NCBI GenBank assembly: GCA_963682055.1
Contig: OY821750.1
Location: 2,916,501 to 2,980,500 of the forward strand
Source: Primula veris
Lineage: Eukaryota; Streptophyta; Magnoliopsida; Ericales; Primulaceae
Direction: 5' to 3'
DNA length: 64,000 nucleotides
Numbering within the stretch: the first letter of the stretch is position 1; each line of letters opens with the position of its first letter. Of the stretch, positions 1 through 13,200 are shown piece after piece. Below the pieces are notes generated by a model. It did no database searches. It saw nothing but the letters and a program-made list of their open reading frames with translations, and had not been told where the DNA came from. The translations under genes and the position numbers were made by a program.

Positions 1-207
1 AACACGCGTGTTATTAGTTCTCACGCTATGTGCCTTTAGTTGCTCATATAAGAATCTGGGCAACTTTCATTTTCTGGCTACAAAAGCTTCAAGTTTTTTT
101 AGGTCGGACGAACTAAGCTTTTCTCAACTTTTTATATGCCAACTTACTTGCTTAAGAATTGCTAATAAACGAGATTTCGTATCAACAGAGGAGGGGAGAA
201 AGTGTAC

Positions 208-2298
208 CGCATAAATTGGTGATGGCATTGGAAATGGCCAACGATGAAGAAACCCCTTTACCACTCCCAGACATGTCTTCCCCAAGCAACAACTTAGAAA
301 ACCTCTCCTTCATCATCTCAATTTCTATTTCAAATAAGAAAAAATAAAGGCCACTTTGTTACACCATAGATAAAGACTCTAATTAGAAAAACATAGAAAA
401 CCAGCTTGAAATATTTCAAATTAAAGGCCACTTTGTTGACTTCCTATGATCCCATCACTTTCAACTTAATTCATTATGATAAAGTATTATGATGAAACAT
501 TAATCCTAGAAAGTACTAGCAGACAAGAACCATGATGTATATTACTTTGATCTTGGAAAATAGTCACAAAAAATTAAGGTCTTTGTAAACAAAGTTTCCC
601 TGCTCGAGACTTGAGCTTGGTGGAGCCTTGGACCTTTTCAAATTAAAGGACATTATCATAACTCATGAGTTGCTATCACTAAGCCTTAAACACTTGAAAA
701 CCTGTACATTTAAAAGGTTAACAAATTTAAATTTGTAATGAAGACCACAAAGGAAAACCTCATAATTGAAGTTTCATCATGATTATTTTTTAATGCACCT
801 AAGATAATAACAAAACCTTAAAACAAAGCACCCTACACCCTAGAGCTTTGATATATTTAAAGCAAAAAAGATGTCTTTTGTACAAAGCAGCCAAAATCAT
901 TAAAAGAAAAGGCATTTTTCTTCACCTTTTGCCAAGGATAAATTTCAAAACACACACCAATAGGCGTAAACCTGGAGTTATAAATCATTGCACCATACAC
1001 TAGTATAGGATTAAATTTCTCAAAAAAAAAAAAAATACTATAGATTCAAAATTTTACAAGGTTAAATTGTCCCACACTTGTCCATACATTTTAAAAAGAT
1101 AGCATGCTTCATAACTGTACTGTCATTCGAATAATTCCAGTTACAGAAATGTCAATCCAATTCAAGTTCACATAGATAATTTTGCATGCCTGGCTTTTTC
1201 CAAAATAAATTGTGTGTTTGGCTGGAACTGTAAGCATATAAGCTAAGCTTATTCGGGACTGAAAAAAGCTGATTCATTCAATGCTAACTTTTGGGGGACA
1301 TTAAATCCACTTAACTTCACTTTTGAGCTAATCAACCGGAATCAAGCTAAAAATTTGCATCAAAAGAACTCAAAGTATCTAACTCAAAAGCTATATCCTA
1401 AAAGAATTACTCAAGCTAAAGATGTCAAGAACTATAAACCTCATAATTTAAAACCCAACTTCTCCAATTTCGTTTTATTATTATCAAAATGGGGCCTTGA
1501 AATTCTTCTAACCTGGCCAAAATCTTCCAAATTTCAAACACAAATTCAAAAATAAATAATTTTAATAGAAAAAAAACTACAAATCTAATATTTTAGAACA
1601 CACAAAATCAAAAAATATATATATAATATATAAGAAAACAAGAGGAAAAAAACAAGAACTACAAACCTGATACTTGGAAGTTAGAACACACAAGGTCAAA
1701 AATAAAAATTTATTAAAAAACAAGAACTACAAACCTGATAAATTAGAACACACAAAATTAAAAATAAATAATAAAAAAAAGACTACAAACCTGATAATTT
1801 AGAACCCACAAACTCAAAATTATAAATAAATAAAAACTACAAACCTGATAATTTAGAACACACAAAATCAAAAAAAAAACAAAAAAATATTTACAAAAAA
1901 AAAAAAAAACAAGAACTACAAACCTGATAATTTAGAACACACAAACTCAAAAAAAAAAAAACATTTTTTACAAAAAAAAACAAGAAGTACAACCCTGATA
2001 ATTTAGAATAGACAAGCTCAAAAATAAAATAAAAAATAGGGAGTAAAAAAGAAAACAAGAAGTACAAACCTGATAATTTAGAACCCAACTTCTCCAACTT
2101 CCCATTGCTATTATTATTGACATTGTCCTCGAATTTCTTCGTTAAATGGGCCTTGAGAATTGGCCATCCCAAAACACCCACCGGCGAACAACAACTCTCC
2201 TCTTTTCCTCTCTCTAAACTCTCTTTTTCATCGTCCGAGGCCGAAGAACTCGAGTTATTAGTAGTCGTAAATGACACCGAAGACGATGAATTCTCCAT
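208..2298 (-). CDS. ROPGEF: RopGEF (PRONE-type Rop GTPase exchange factor), 5' part: exons 1-2
   Basis: Plant RopGEFs activate Rop/RAC small GTPases at the plasma membrane through the PRONE domain. Exon 1 runs 2298-2070 (ATG at 2298, the first true ATG of the frame). It encodes a Ser-rich, acidic variable N-terminus containing [13 protein letters not shown] and ending KLGSKLS, with donor CAG|GTTTGT. Exon 2 runs 324-208 after an ATAG acceptor with a pyrimidine-rich tract. It joins in phase and gives [20 protein letters not shown] followed by GKG and [11 protein letters not shown], the conserved start of the PRONE domain. It ends phase 1 at G|GTACAC; the family continues ATVFGQLW, so an intron here fits. 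The remaining PRONE exons lie beyond position 1. Intron 1 (2069-325) is about 1.75 kb and contains a tandem array next to its donor. Seen: both exons, splice signals and phases. Known: the motifs are diagnostic of RopGEFs. The paralogue number cannot be assigned. Confidence 0.9.
1436..1535 (-). repeat. Degenerate copy of the RopGEF exon 1 3' end inside intron 1
   Basis: The stretch containing AACCCAACTTCTCCAA, a T/A-rich run and GGGCCTTGA repeats, with substitutions and indels, the exon 1 sequence at about 2071-2165. It lies at the far side of the tandem donor array. It is probably the oldest unit of the same amplification and has no intact reading frame. Confidence 0.65.
1571..2090 (-). repeat. 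Tandem array copying the RopGEF exon 1/intron 1 junction
   Basis: About eight irregular units of 45-75 bp share the core ACTACAAACCTGATAATT followed by AGAACACACAAA and an A-rich spacer. Cores lie near 1578, 1656, 1715, 1776, 1836, 1914, 1986 and 2062. The last is the real exon 1 boundary. Read on the gene strand, most units carry TATCAG|GTTTGT, the same splice donor as exon 1; the first and seventh units have lost it. The array sits immediately inside intron 1. Confidence 0.8.
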
Positions 2299-2349
2299 TT
2301 TCACAGATAACAACAATATTAATGAAATGAAATGAGCTAATACTATCTA

Positions 2350-2355
2350 CTTATG

Positions 2356-2386
<31 letters not shown>

Positions 2387-2406
2387 ATGTATATGTGTGT
2401 GTGTGT
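2350..2406. repeat. Compound TA/TG microsatellite upstream of RopGEF
   Basis: A TA run passes into TATG/TG repeats about 50-110 bp upstream of the RopGEF start codon, in its 5' UTR or promoter. No TATA box can be chosen with confidence inside it. Confidence 0.8.
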
Positions 2407-2445
2407 TTTTTGGCTAACGTCTCTCTGTATAAAGATTCTTTTTTG

Positions 2446-2910
2446 GGGTTAAAAAAAAATGCAAATAACCCTCTAGAACTATAGGTTATTTGCAATTAAG
2501 CCCCATAAACTATATAACTTTTACAATTAAGCCCAATGCCATCTTCAAAATAATATAATTTTACGCTCGATGATCCGTTTTGTTTGGTTTTTCATTTATT
2601 ATAATCATTTATTTTATATCCATGCATGTCAATTAATTTTTTGCGAACAACACAACAAAAAATAGTTTTTCTCAGTAAAGTAAAAAAATAAATATGTAAA
2701 AACGCTCTTGATGACTTGTTTTAACGATAATTGTCAACTTAGTTAGTGGTCATTGACAAAATACGTATATCAAACAAATAATTATATAAAATAAACAAAT
2801 GAATAAAAAGTTATGTCGTTTTAAAAATGACTTTGGGGTTAATTGCATAGTGTATGGGGGATATTTGCAAATGACATATAGTTCAAGGGGATTATTTGCA
2901 TTTTACCCTC
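2446..2910. mobile_element. Mutator-like MITE with long terminal inverted repeats
   Basis: The left end (GGGTTAAAAAAAAATGCAAA, then TAACCCTCTAGAACTATAGG) and the complement of the right end (GAGGGTAAAATGCAAATAAT, then CCCCTTGAACTATATG) form inverted repeats of about 50 bp. Flanks TCTTTTTTG (2437-2445) and TCTTTTTTT (2911-2919) look like a 9-bp target duplication, as expected for Mutator-like elements, although in a T-rich site. No coding capacity. It lies in the RopGEF upstream region. Confidence 0.65.
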
Positions 2911-2919
2911 TCTTTTTTT

Positions 2920-5015
2920 GTGAACATTCAAATTCTTAAAAAGAAAGGTCTATTCTTGGATATTAATAAAATAAAGGGAACATAGCCGTAGAGTACTAGG
3001 TTGTGTTGGTTTAGTTACATAAATGGGTTTATAGTTTTACTAATACTTCTATTTGGTATGTATGATTGAGATTTCAGATTGAATTAGTGTTGATCACATG
3101 TCAGTGTTCTAAAAAACACGTACCTAGTCGAAAATTAGGAAAAACCTAAAAGCCTAACAGATTAGAGAATCTGCATCAATTACCCTACATTTTTTCTTTA
3201 ACTAACACAAATTTACAATTTTGGGGTAACACTTTAAATTTGTACTTGTATCAATTTTCCTATTCTAACATACCAATTATAACTAATCATATATTTTATT
3301 ATATTATATCAAATTTTTCTCCATTCACAATTATTTCTAATTCTACTAACATTTTCTCTCTCCATATACATTAATAATTTATTGATAGGTAGAGATTTTG
3401 ACTCTTGCTTATAAGGAGAAATTTGAGTTTAGTTAATATAAAAAGAGTAAAAGGGTAATTGATGCATAGGTTTATTTTTTAAAAGTTTCCACATGATAAA
3501 AAAAAGCACATATACATAAATTGATGCAATTGCTTTCAGACGGGATGAGACGAATTAGGCAGTAATTAAGCGGAATTAGCCGAGATTAGACGCTAGGCGG
3601 CAAACTTCGGTCTTTTAGAACATTTTCACTCGTGACTCATCGGTCATTTTAGTTTTAGACATGGTCTTATTTCACTACCTTTATTATCTCATCGAAAAAT
3701 TGTTTAAATAACTACAGGAAATGGGTTATATATGAATATTTTAACTAAAATAAATGTACGATTTTAATCTATTGACAAACTTTGTTAAATTAAATCAGAA
3801 GAATCTACAATTTCCTACTATTTCCGCTTAGTTACTTATAAGAGGAACTCGTATTCTATACGAAAATTCGCTAACATTGTGACATGGATGAGGTAGTAAA
3901 TGCTCAAATGTTCAAACAATGGGTCCATTTGTTAAATATTAATTAATCAAGGAGCACTAGCCGTGGGTCTAGAAAGGACACTTTGTCAAAAGGACAAGAA
4001 GTTACGAATATAGCCCTTGTTTGTTTAATTGGAACTTGTAGACAGTTTATTTAAGTCACCGATATAATTAAAATATAGTTTTTCGCATTGAAAAGAAGAG
4101 TAATGGAATTTTGTTGGATTCTTTTGGCATGTTCTGGTTTCTTATTACACAGTTATTTTCAGCTTTGGAACTAAACAAGTGGTAATTTGAACTTATTGAA
4201 ATTTGAAAGTCATCTCTAATGTAAGTTGGGTTTTGTTTTAGTTAATTTTGAGCAAATAAAGTTGGTTTAAGCAGATGTTTGTTGTAGCTAAAAACTTCTA
4301 CATTTTCCTTAAAGAAAAAAACCATAAAAGTTCACTACAAAAGATTAACCACCACTAACAAAATTAAAAAAAACCCTAAAAATGAAAATCATATAAATAT
4401 TTTGCACAAAAAATAAATAAATTAATCACATATGATAATATATAAAAGACTGTGACATTATCTTATTAATTTAATGATACAGTTCTATTTCAAATAATAT
4501 ACTACATGTGTTAGTTTGTAGATTTTCATTATTCCAATTAACTCTTCATCCATAAATAGGGATTAATTTTGTTATATTTTCTAAAAAATTGTCACAGTTA
4601 AATGTTATAGTGTTATTGTTTCAATTGCATGTGTTGGGGGGTCCAAAATGATTGTTCTATTGAACCTATGAAAGATTATTTCATGATTTTTTCTCTGCAA
4701 ATAAAATTACAATAGACCCCACAATCTATAAACGGCTAGTAAAACTTTAGCTGAAATGCTGAATATTGATTAAAAAGTCTTTAAGCTAAAAAAGGTAAAA
4801 GAGTGTTGATGCAATGCCGTTGCATAATAAAGTTAATTTGACTTGTTGTGTTTACATACTTAATGAGTGTACTTTTTAGTTCAATTTTCAAAATTCATTT
4901 ACTGCCAATCCTTTACCTATTTCATGCTTCTACATTTTGTGTTTTGGGAACATAATTATTGATAATCGAGTGCACTCTTTTCCTTTTTCATTTATGTGTA
5001 ATGTTTTCTTAATGA
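2920..5015. other. Intergenic, no gene recognised
   Basis: AT-rich sequence with only short open frames and no recognisable domain on either strand. No repeat with convincing boundaries was found. Confidence 0.6.
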
Positions 5016-5019
5016 ATAA

Positions 5020-5625
5020 TATGGACATGTTCATAAAAAAAAAAACCGCAAATTCAATCCGTACGGATTGGGACGGGTTGAGTATCCAAAAAAAATCAAT
5101 ATGTCTCACCCCAATCCGTTATATATTTTGCGGGTTGGGTTAGGATTGAGATACTGCAGGTTAATCCGCCTCAACTCGTTTCAACTCGTAATATATATAA
5201 CTATAAATATAAATATATATATATATATTTATATATAAATCGTGTGTATTTCAATATATCAACTTTTTTCATTGTTGTTATATTTTAGTTTTGTTATTTG
5301 TTCGCGAATATTCTAAACAGATTTTGATTGGTTTTCATTTATATTTCTTTTTGAAAAATTCAATTTACTTTAAATTTTAGGTTAATTATGCAAACTATGA
5401 AAAATAAAAAACCAAGATGAAAATTTAAGAATCAATCTCAATCCAACCCGCAATTTATTTTACGGGTTAGGTTGGATTGTGTTGGAGTTTTAATTGTAAT
5501 AGATTGGGTTGGCTTGTGTTGACATTTAAATTTTATCAACTCGTTTCAATCCGTACCACTATTTATTTTATAGGTTGGATTAAAATCCAAATCAATCCGT
5601 CACAATCTCATACCCTAAACACATG
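5020..5625. mobile_element. hAT-like non-autonomous element
   Basis: Dense copies of AATCCGT, CGGGTTGGG and CAACCCG motifs lie on both sides of a TA-rich core (about 5190-5240). The region matches, in opposite orientation and through most of its length, the element at 36129-36671, whose ends are defined by an empty site. Shared internal words include GATTTTGATTG and TATGCAAACTATGAAAAATA. Ends here are approximate and no target duplication was fixed. Confidence 0.6.
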
Positions 5626-8200
5626 GCTTGTTCTAAAACTAAAAAGCAACGATCTTTTTGTTTCAAATCAAGTGTTTAATTAATATCTAAACAAAGAGGC
5701 ACCAGAGATCGTTTGTAAGATGTACAGAACATCAGTATTAGGATTATAAATCATGTAATGTTGAGTCAATTTGGAATAACAAGATGTTTATAAAGATAGT
5801 CTATTTTCTCCAACGAGTGATAATATCATAATAAAATTAATACTACTCCTATTATAAATAATATTTTTTTAACCCAAATATACAATGGAACGCACAAAAA
5901 ACAATCTATAACAACAAGTCTGTTTGGACACAAGAAAACAATCCAATGTATCAAACCTGGTAAATTAGGTCGTAGCCAAAACTAGACATCCAACAAACTA
6001 TTAATCACATGTTATAACCTCTAAAATAGATACAACAAACTCACTAATTATAGTAAACTCACGCTATAGTCAAATAAAGATAGATAACCAGTCTCATCAA
6101 TAAAAGAGAATCTGCTCATACTCTCTAAACCAGGAAACATCATATCAGACAAGATATATGAACAACCATCGGCCTCACCAATAATGTTTAAAACTTACAA
6201 AATAAGCTTTGCCATTGTTTGTTTCTTTTTGAAAAGCTTATGCATTAATGAGGTTGACACTGTAGCAGAGATAACCAACTCTTTCATTTATATGTAATAA
6301 TTAATTAATAAGCTATCAAGATACTCTTATATGAATTACAATTTTTTCCAAGTCTTGGTTCCCTGACTTAGTAGTTTTCGAATTGCATGACTAGCTACAA
6401 TCTACAAAAGGACCACTTATTTTTAGTTATCTTAATTAAGCAAACAAGGACCACTATTTGAACGTTACATATACTCGTGAATTTTACATAAATTTAAAAA
6501 CCCATTCAAGTTCATGCCCATTTCAGCTTAAAGGAGAGCCTCTTCTAGCATGAGACCACTCCAACCCATCCTTGTGTAAATTTTTGTTTAAATCATAAAT
6601 GCATTTTCACTTCACGTGACACTTCGTGTTTGTACATCGAATTGAAAATTGTTTGAATTTTGGACCAATTCATTTATTTAATTTGGTAAAAACACATGCT
6701 ATAAACTTTCTTAGCGGAAATATTCCCTATATTTTATTTTATTTTTGAAGTTTATGGTTTTCATTACATGCAAATTCATTGTAATCATGTATCTCGAAAA
6801 CATATTTGAGTTTATAATGCATAATGATACTTATATGCAAATCCTGATCCGTTCCAAACCCGTGCATTTATATTCTATCATTTGCAAATTGCAAGGGGAT
6901 TCTGTGGTAAATTTGTTATGCCCAGTGTACAAGATTATTATAACTTATTGTTTGTCATAATATTGTAAAAATAGATTGAATAAACTTACATTGAGCTTTA
7001 ATTATATAAATATTATATAAATAAACGGTTAATAAGTAATTTTTTGTCAAGTTGTGATTAAATGTAAGTGTAAAGTTGTAAACGAGACCGAATCTGAAAA
7101 GATTGATTTGGTTAAAGAGATTTGATGATGCCAAATAACGTATAAATCAAGTTTTATTGACATGGATCCGAATGATTTAAATAAAATCCTACTCAAATAG
7201 TGAAATATCAATAAAGTAAATACTTACTATTTAGTCATATGTAATATTGCATAATATGATTGTTGAAAGTGAGTGCCCAAACGAATTAAAGACTATAAAC
7301 TTTCTAGTGATATTTTCGACATCCTTATCCAGATATTCGATCATATAAAATATTCCTCTAACCGGCTTTTTGCATCGCTTTGTAACAAACAAGCACATGT
7401 CAAACTTCAAAATGATCTAATTGGACATATTTGGCAATTACACGATTCGAAACCTTCAAAATGATGATATTTTTAATAAATTATATGTGTTTTTATTTAG
7501 TTGTTGTAATTTATTTCTACTTTTTAATGAATTATGTATGTTTTTATCAAAAATTATGCAATGCTGTTTTTATATAAAAAAAAAAGTGTTCATATTTTTT
7601 TACTTATAATTATTTTTCCAATTATAACAGTCAAAACTTAATAAAATATATAATTTATCAAGATACAATTGAGCCAGCACTTCTAAAGTCACACTCATAA
7701 GCTTATAGTTGCTCCCCGGTCCCAAAAACAAATAGTCGCTTACCCATCTAAACGAACACCGTTAAACTCGTCATAAATATGCACATTCTCGTAGGATTAA
7801 ACTTGTATTTTAATTAAATTTTATTGAAGAAAAACAATAATTATGTTTATCAGTCGTATCGAAAAATCATCGGAGACACACCATTCTCATACCCATGTCG
7901 TAACATGAAAGACAAAAACAGTCAACAGTTATTAAAATACCCTACACAGTACTGGAAATGATGTATCATCCGTGTACCGGGTATTTGTGAGAAAAAAAGT
8001 AGGTTCGATACACAATAAGATGCATGAACATTCTATAAAAAAAGGCAAAAGTGTCGTGTCGAAATTATGTCCGCGTCCGACACTCCAATTATTCACTTGG
8101 GCATGCAATTTCTCTTGTACATCTTTATGGTCTTTGTTTTTTTCAATTAAATTTGGCCTCATCAAGCTGCATTTGAATTTTTTTACTGGGCTTTCATTTG
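5626..8200. other. Intergenic, no gene recognised
   Basis: AT-rich, with only short spurious frames. At about 7850-8100 a patch of GTGTCG/TGTCCG/CGACAC words looks like a decayed element with subterminal motifs, but no ends can be set. Confidence 0.5.
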
Positions 8201-8530
8201 TGATTCTCCATGTACTCAATGAACTGGTTTGTTTTGTGATTTTATTTAGTAATCGTCATCCCACTTTTTTCTTTTGTGTAAAAATAGGCAAAATATACAG
8301 GAACCCCCGTCATCAATTAATGTGACTACTCTACATTGATTATATTTTGTTTGTATATCATTATTCTTTTTTTCGTATGCTTCCAATAAATTAATTTGCC
8401 TGGGTTGTGCTTTAGAGTAACTGCTTTATTCTAGCAATACATATTCATAGCCTGATAAGCAGGCTGGTTTTGTGGCTTGCAATGGTTACAATGATCAAGA
8501 TGGCAATAAAAATTGTGATTTATTTGGGAC
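8200..8530 (+). pseudogene. Relic of papain-like gene intron 1 and exon 2 (third partial copy)
   Basis: This stretch follows the same order of words as 10010-10340 and 17930-18262: a GAACTGGTTTG/GAACCAGT block, CTACATTG, ATTTGTTTGT, ACTGCTTTATTC, TTCATAGCCT, then an exon-2-like end (GTTTTGTGGCTTGCAATGG, then ATGATCAAGATGGCAAT). Where the others have the acceptor TTTTGTAG this copy has TTTTGTGG, and the donor is missing. It is therefore a dead extra copy of the start of the unit, more diverged than the other two. Confidence 0.55.
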
Positions 8531-10299
8531 ATTTTGAATCAGGAACATTCTGTATATCATTGTGTTTTCAGCGGTTTATCTAAATGAGCTCTATAAATGA
8601 TAGGTTTGTTGATACAAAATGTGTTTGGGTTTTGTTTAAAGAGTTTTCTTTTTGTTTGTGATGGAGCTCCAACTTTATAGCTATTCTATATGTCACTTGC
8701 TTTTTGCTGACTTGTCAAACTTTATGAGGGCTATTATGTTGTTCTACAAATGCTGGGACTTGCGGTATCAGTATTTGCTTTTAAAATATGTTTGTTCTGG
8801 GAAATAGCTTGTATTAGAACTATTTTGCAGGCCATTGTGATCTTGTTGGTTTATTGAGTTTTACAAATGTTGTTTTTGTTAACCGGATGTTAAGAAAAGC
8901 TGTTTTTCCCCCTACTATTTTATATAAAATGCTGGAGCATTAGTGTGCAATTTTTTTAGTGATTAGTTGAGGTTCATTCAGTATGATATATGGAGCATAC
9001 CAACATGTTTCCTCCGGTTTTTAAATTGTATCAGTGTTTCAATGGCCGGATTTTGGGTTTAAGGTTTAGATTATAAATAATAATTCTAGAAAATAACTAG
9101 AGGTTGCGTGTTTCCATTGGACTTTGAATTGTATGCGTGTTTCAACGACTGGATTATTGGTTTAAGGTTTTGATTGTAAAGAATAATTCTAGAAACTAAC
9201 TTCATGTTTCGGTTATTTGCTGGTATACATCATTGTGTTTCCTTGTGTTTTAATTGAGCTCTAACTGTGTTTTTTTTTTTGTAATGGCTATGATCGGGTT
9301 CATGTGTTTGATTTTGAAGTTCATTTAGAATGGACCTTGAATTGAGTTATTAGTCATTATTGTAAAATTGTTAGAAATAGATTTTGCATCTTTCCTTTTA
9401 TTTGGGGAGAAGAGTTTGAAAATTTGAATATACGCTAATTTTTAAATTAGTGTTTTATAATTGTTTTACTGTTCTAATCTTTTGTAGTATTGAAATGATC
9501 AGGTTGTTTTCTCGTGATTTTAATAAGTTTTATGACTCCTTTTCTATTATGTTGTCTACAGATTGAGCCATAGAGGTCGTTTTGGGGAAATCTGTTTTAC
9601 AGTGTATTGCATGTCACTGCATCTTTATTGAGTTTTAGGCATGCTATTTCTGTTGTTATGGAGATAGTGTGGTGTTTTCTTGTGATTATTTTTAAGTTCT
9701 GTGAACTTAGGACTTATCTATTTTACATACATGGAGCTTATCATTTTATTTCCTGCTTCTGGGGAAAGGTGTCTAAACTATGAATTAAGATTTTAAGGCT
9801 ATTCTGTACGTTACTGTGTTTTGGGACACAAAGTGTTCGGGTTTTGCTTAAGTTGTTTTTTGAAAAGAAATTTCAATGTGAGAGCTATTTATTATGTCAC
9901 TGCTTTTCTTATTTGAGTTTCATGAGAGCTTTCTTGCTGCTATACAATTTTTTGGGTTTTACGGTTTTGCTTTCGAAGTACGTGTACTCTAATTGTTCTT
10001 CTTCATGTACTTGACGAACCAGTATTGTCCATGCTTTCTCTTTTGTTCTTCGAGTAAAGAAGGGCAAAATAACAAAATTCCATTATCGGCGCAGCCACGC
10101 TACATTGGTTATATAATCACATAATCACATTGATTTGTTTGGACTTTTAGTATGATTTATTTGTTTGTTGGTCATTATTTTTTCCCCTTTCGTTTGCTTC
10201 TTATGTTAAAATCCGCCTGAATAGTGATTTAAAACTTTAAACTGCTTTATTCCATAATTACATGTTCATAGCCTAATATGCAGTAGTGCTGTTTTGTAG

Positions 10300-13200
10300 C
10301 TAACAATGGCTCTCAAGGGCAAGATCAAAACGTGAATCGGTAATTTCTCTTTCCTATCAGGCAGTGTTGGCAAATACACAGTGCTTCCTAATTGCTAATT
10401 CTAGACATTTCTGTTTTTCAGAGACTCGGAGCAAAATGATGTCCTCACAAGTGATGGTTCTACCCTCCTCGAGGGTATTAACAACTTAAACTCAGATCCT
10501 CCGTAACCTGTGAGCTCTACATTTTATCTTTGCCATTTTTGTTGAGATTGTTATACACTGATAAATTCTGTATATATAAGAAAACATGAATTGCGCCATC
10601 CTCTTACTTCACTCTCCTCCACAGACCGAAACGTCATCTGATGCAAAACTCCCCAGCTATTCTATGTCGGCGAATGAATCTGCAATTATGAGAGGCAAAA
10701 TGGTATTTTCTTTTTTATATGTTACTTTTGAAACCCCATAATTTCCAATGTTAACCATTTAAATGTCTAAGGGTTTAAGGACATAGCTTACATAATGCAA
10801 GAAAAAAGCACGCTAACATGGTTGTCATATCTGCTGAAGTATGCTATTTTTAGTTTTAAGGGTTTAATTTTGAACCCAATTTGGAGGTTGTAAGGATTTA
10901 AGAGTTCTGATGCAACTTAAATGTATGCTTACGTTTTTGTCAGTCCTATGTAACATTGTTTCTATGTTGAGGCCCTAAAGTTTCTGTGTGAGGCTTTTCT
11001 TCTTCAAAATTACCGAAAATTAGCAAAGGAGTCTTCAATATTTTAAATCTCAGATGTTATCGAACTTACAGTAATTATTTAATTATATTTATGTTCTCAC
11101 ATAATAACCATGTGATAGGAGGAAAGGATAGCTACACTTTCATTGTACACCCCGGATTGTGCCCATCCAAATCTCGAGAGAGATAGATGATTGCGGCAGC
11201 AGTTAAGTATTGTATAATTTATAAGATTGAGATGATTATTTCAGCATAAGATAGTCTTATTCTAGTTGTAATATTATTGAAATTCTGTTTTACGAGATAT
11301 ACTTACATTTTTCCTATATTCTTTTAGACCTGTGCTGGGTAATAGCGGGCTATGGACTGTGTTCGTGTGAATTTGATATTTAAAGGTGCTGACTATGAGC
11401 TCATTAAGCTGAACTGCAACAAGCTAATGAAGTGTCACGAGGAGGAAAATAATGGTTATCCTTACATAATAAAGAAAGCTTTTAAGTATATAAAAGACCA
11501 TAATGTAAGCAAGAGCAAATTCTTCCTTACCAAAGCCGACTGTACTATAGCACCACATGTGGTGCCGGAAGAGGTAAAATCTGTGCCACTTGTGTCCTTT
11601 ATCTAAATTTTTTGAATTTTTAAAAATCAGATCATTAGGTATTTTTTTTCCCGCAGATGGCCCTTCGTCTCTGTGGCTTTCAGATGATAGACCATGAGGA
11701 TGAATTTGCAATTATAAAAGCAATAATGGGTATATCATAGGAGGAGTAAGGCAGAGTCCTGAATTCGCCATGCTTGGTAATGTAAGTCGAAAATAACCAG
11801 TTTCAATGCCATTTACTGTTTTTGTTTTCTGCTTGTTACTTGCATTTTGTTCAAATCCATTTTTTTGGTAAATTCGTTAGCCATTAGGCAAAGTAGGCCC
11901 TAAGATAAGGGGAAAGTTGGGGTTATTTTTTCTTGTAGTGCCATACTGGTGTTTATATTTGGTATCCAATTTCGTATTTTGGGTTCATACCATACCACAC
12001 CTAATTTATATTTACAGAGATATCCTTTATTCGTAAAGCTAATTCTGACAATAAAGGCCTTTACTATTTGATTCTCTCTTGGGTTTGGACACAAATTTAA
12101 TTGTTTTTGTGAACTGATGTAAGTTAATATTTTTTTTTTATGAAAGTTCTGAAACGAAGTGTATAGTCTTTTATAGCGTGTTTTTGTTCCTTCTATCTTC
12201 AAATTGCGTTTTATAGTGAAAAACTTGAGATTTTGTTGTCAGCCGATTTATGGAAGACTAGTGGAGATTTTTTTTATTTGGTGAACAACCGTACCGAAAC
12301 ATGTCATTTTCAGTATTGCTTTTGCAGAACGTTCTGTTTACAATAAACTGATACTTGTAGTGGATTTCAGTTTATAACTTAGTCATAGACCTTTATCGCA
12401 AGAGCCCTAAATCAGATGTAGATGTTTTTAAGGGATTACAGAACAATTTAGATGTAAAAAATTTCTTATTATCAATTTATGCTTCTTTACACTAATAATC
12501 TACCGATGCAGAGTTGAGTTTTTGCAAAATCAGTTGTTGCCAACATCATTTGCAGTGCCTTCCAATTAGTTCGAAATATAACCGACTTTATGCTGTACTA
12601 GATTATGTAAAGATACAATTATTTTGTTTTCGTGGATAATATTAAAATATCAACTGCGTATAAAAAATTCGACCTATTAGGCTCGGGTCTGCCAACAGTT
12701 GTCTGTTTTAATTTAGTTATAGTAGATTTTTATTCAGTCCTAAACTTAAGCACTAATATGCGCTTCTTTTTTTCTTTCCTTAAATTTTTTGTAGAAAATC
12801 TATAGCTGATGAAAACAAATGGGGTTTTAGGGCCGTCCCTGCCATTAGGTAGATTGTCTGTTTTTTGTTCTTCTCATAATCCTTTTATGCCTTTAAACTC
12901 ATCATTCCATGTCTAATCTATGCATTAGGGCTGTCTCTGACGTTAGTAGTTTGATTTTATTTCTCAATATGCATTTATGCTTTTTAATGCATCTTCCTAC
13001 TACTAATCTAAAGTTGCTGTGTTAAGTCATTGCAAAATCAGTTGTTGCCAACATCATTTGCATTGCGTTCCAATTAGATAAAAAATTAACTAACTTTATT
13101 TTGTAGTGGATTATAATTTTATAAAAAAAAATTCCTTGGATATTTCCTTTTATGAAAAATCTATAGCGGATAACAAAAGTTGCCATTTTATGGTATCTGG

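Noticed and set aside
2105..2335. Plus-strand frame opposite RopGEF exon 1
   Set aside because: Shadow of the minus-strand exon, whose splice phases and family motifs are clear.
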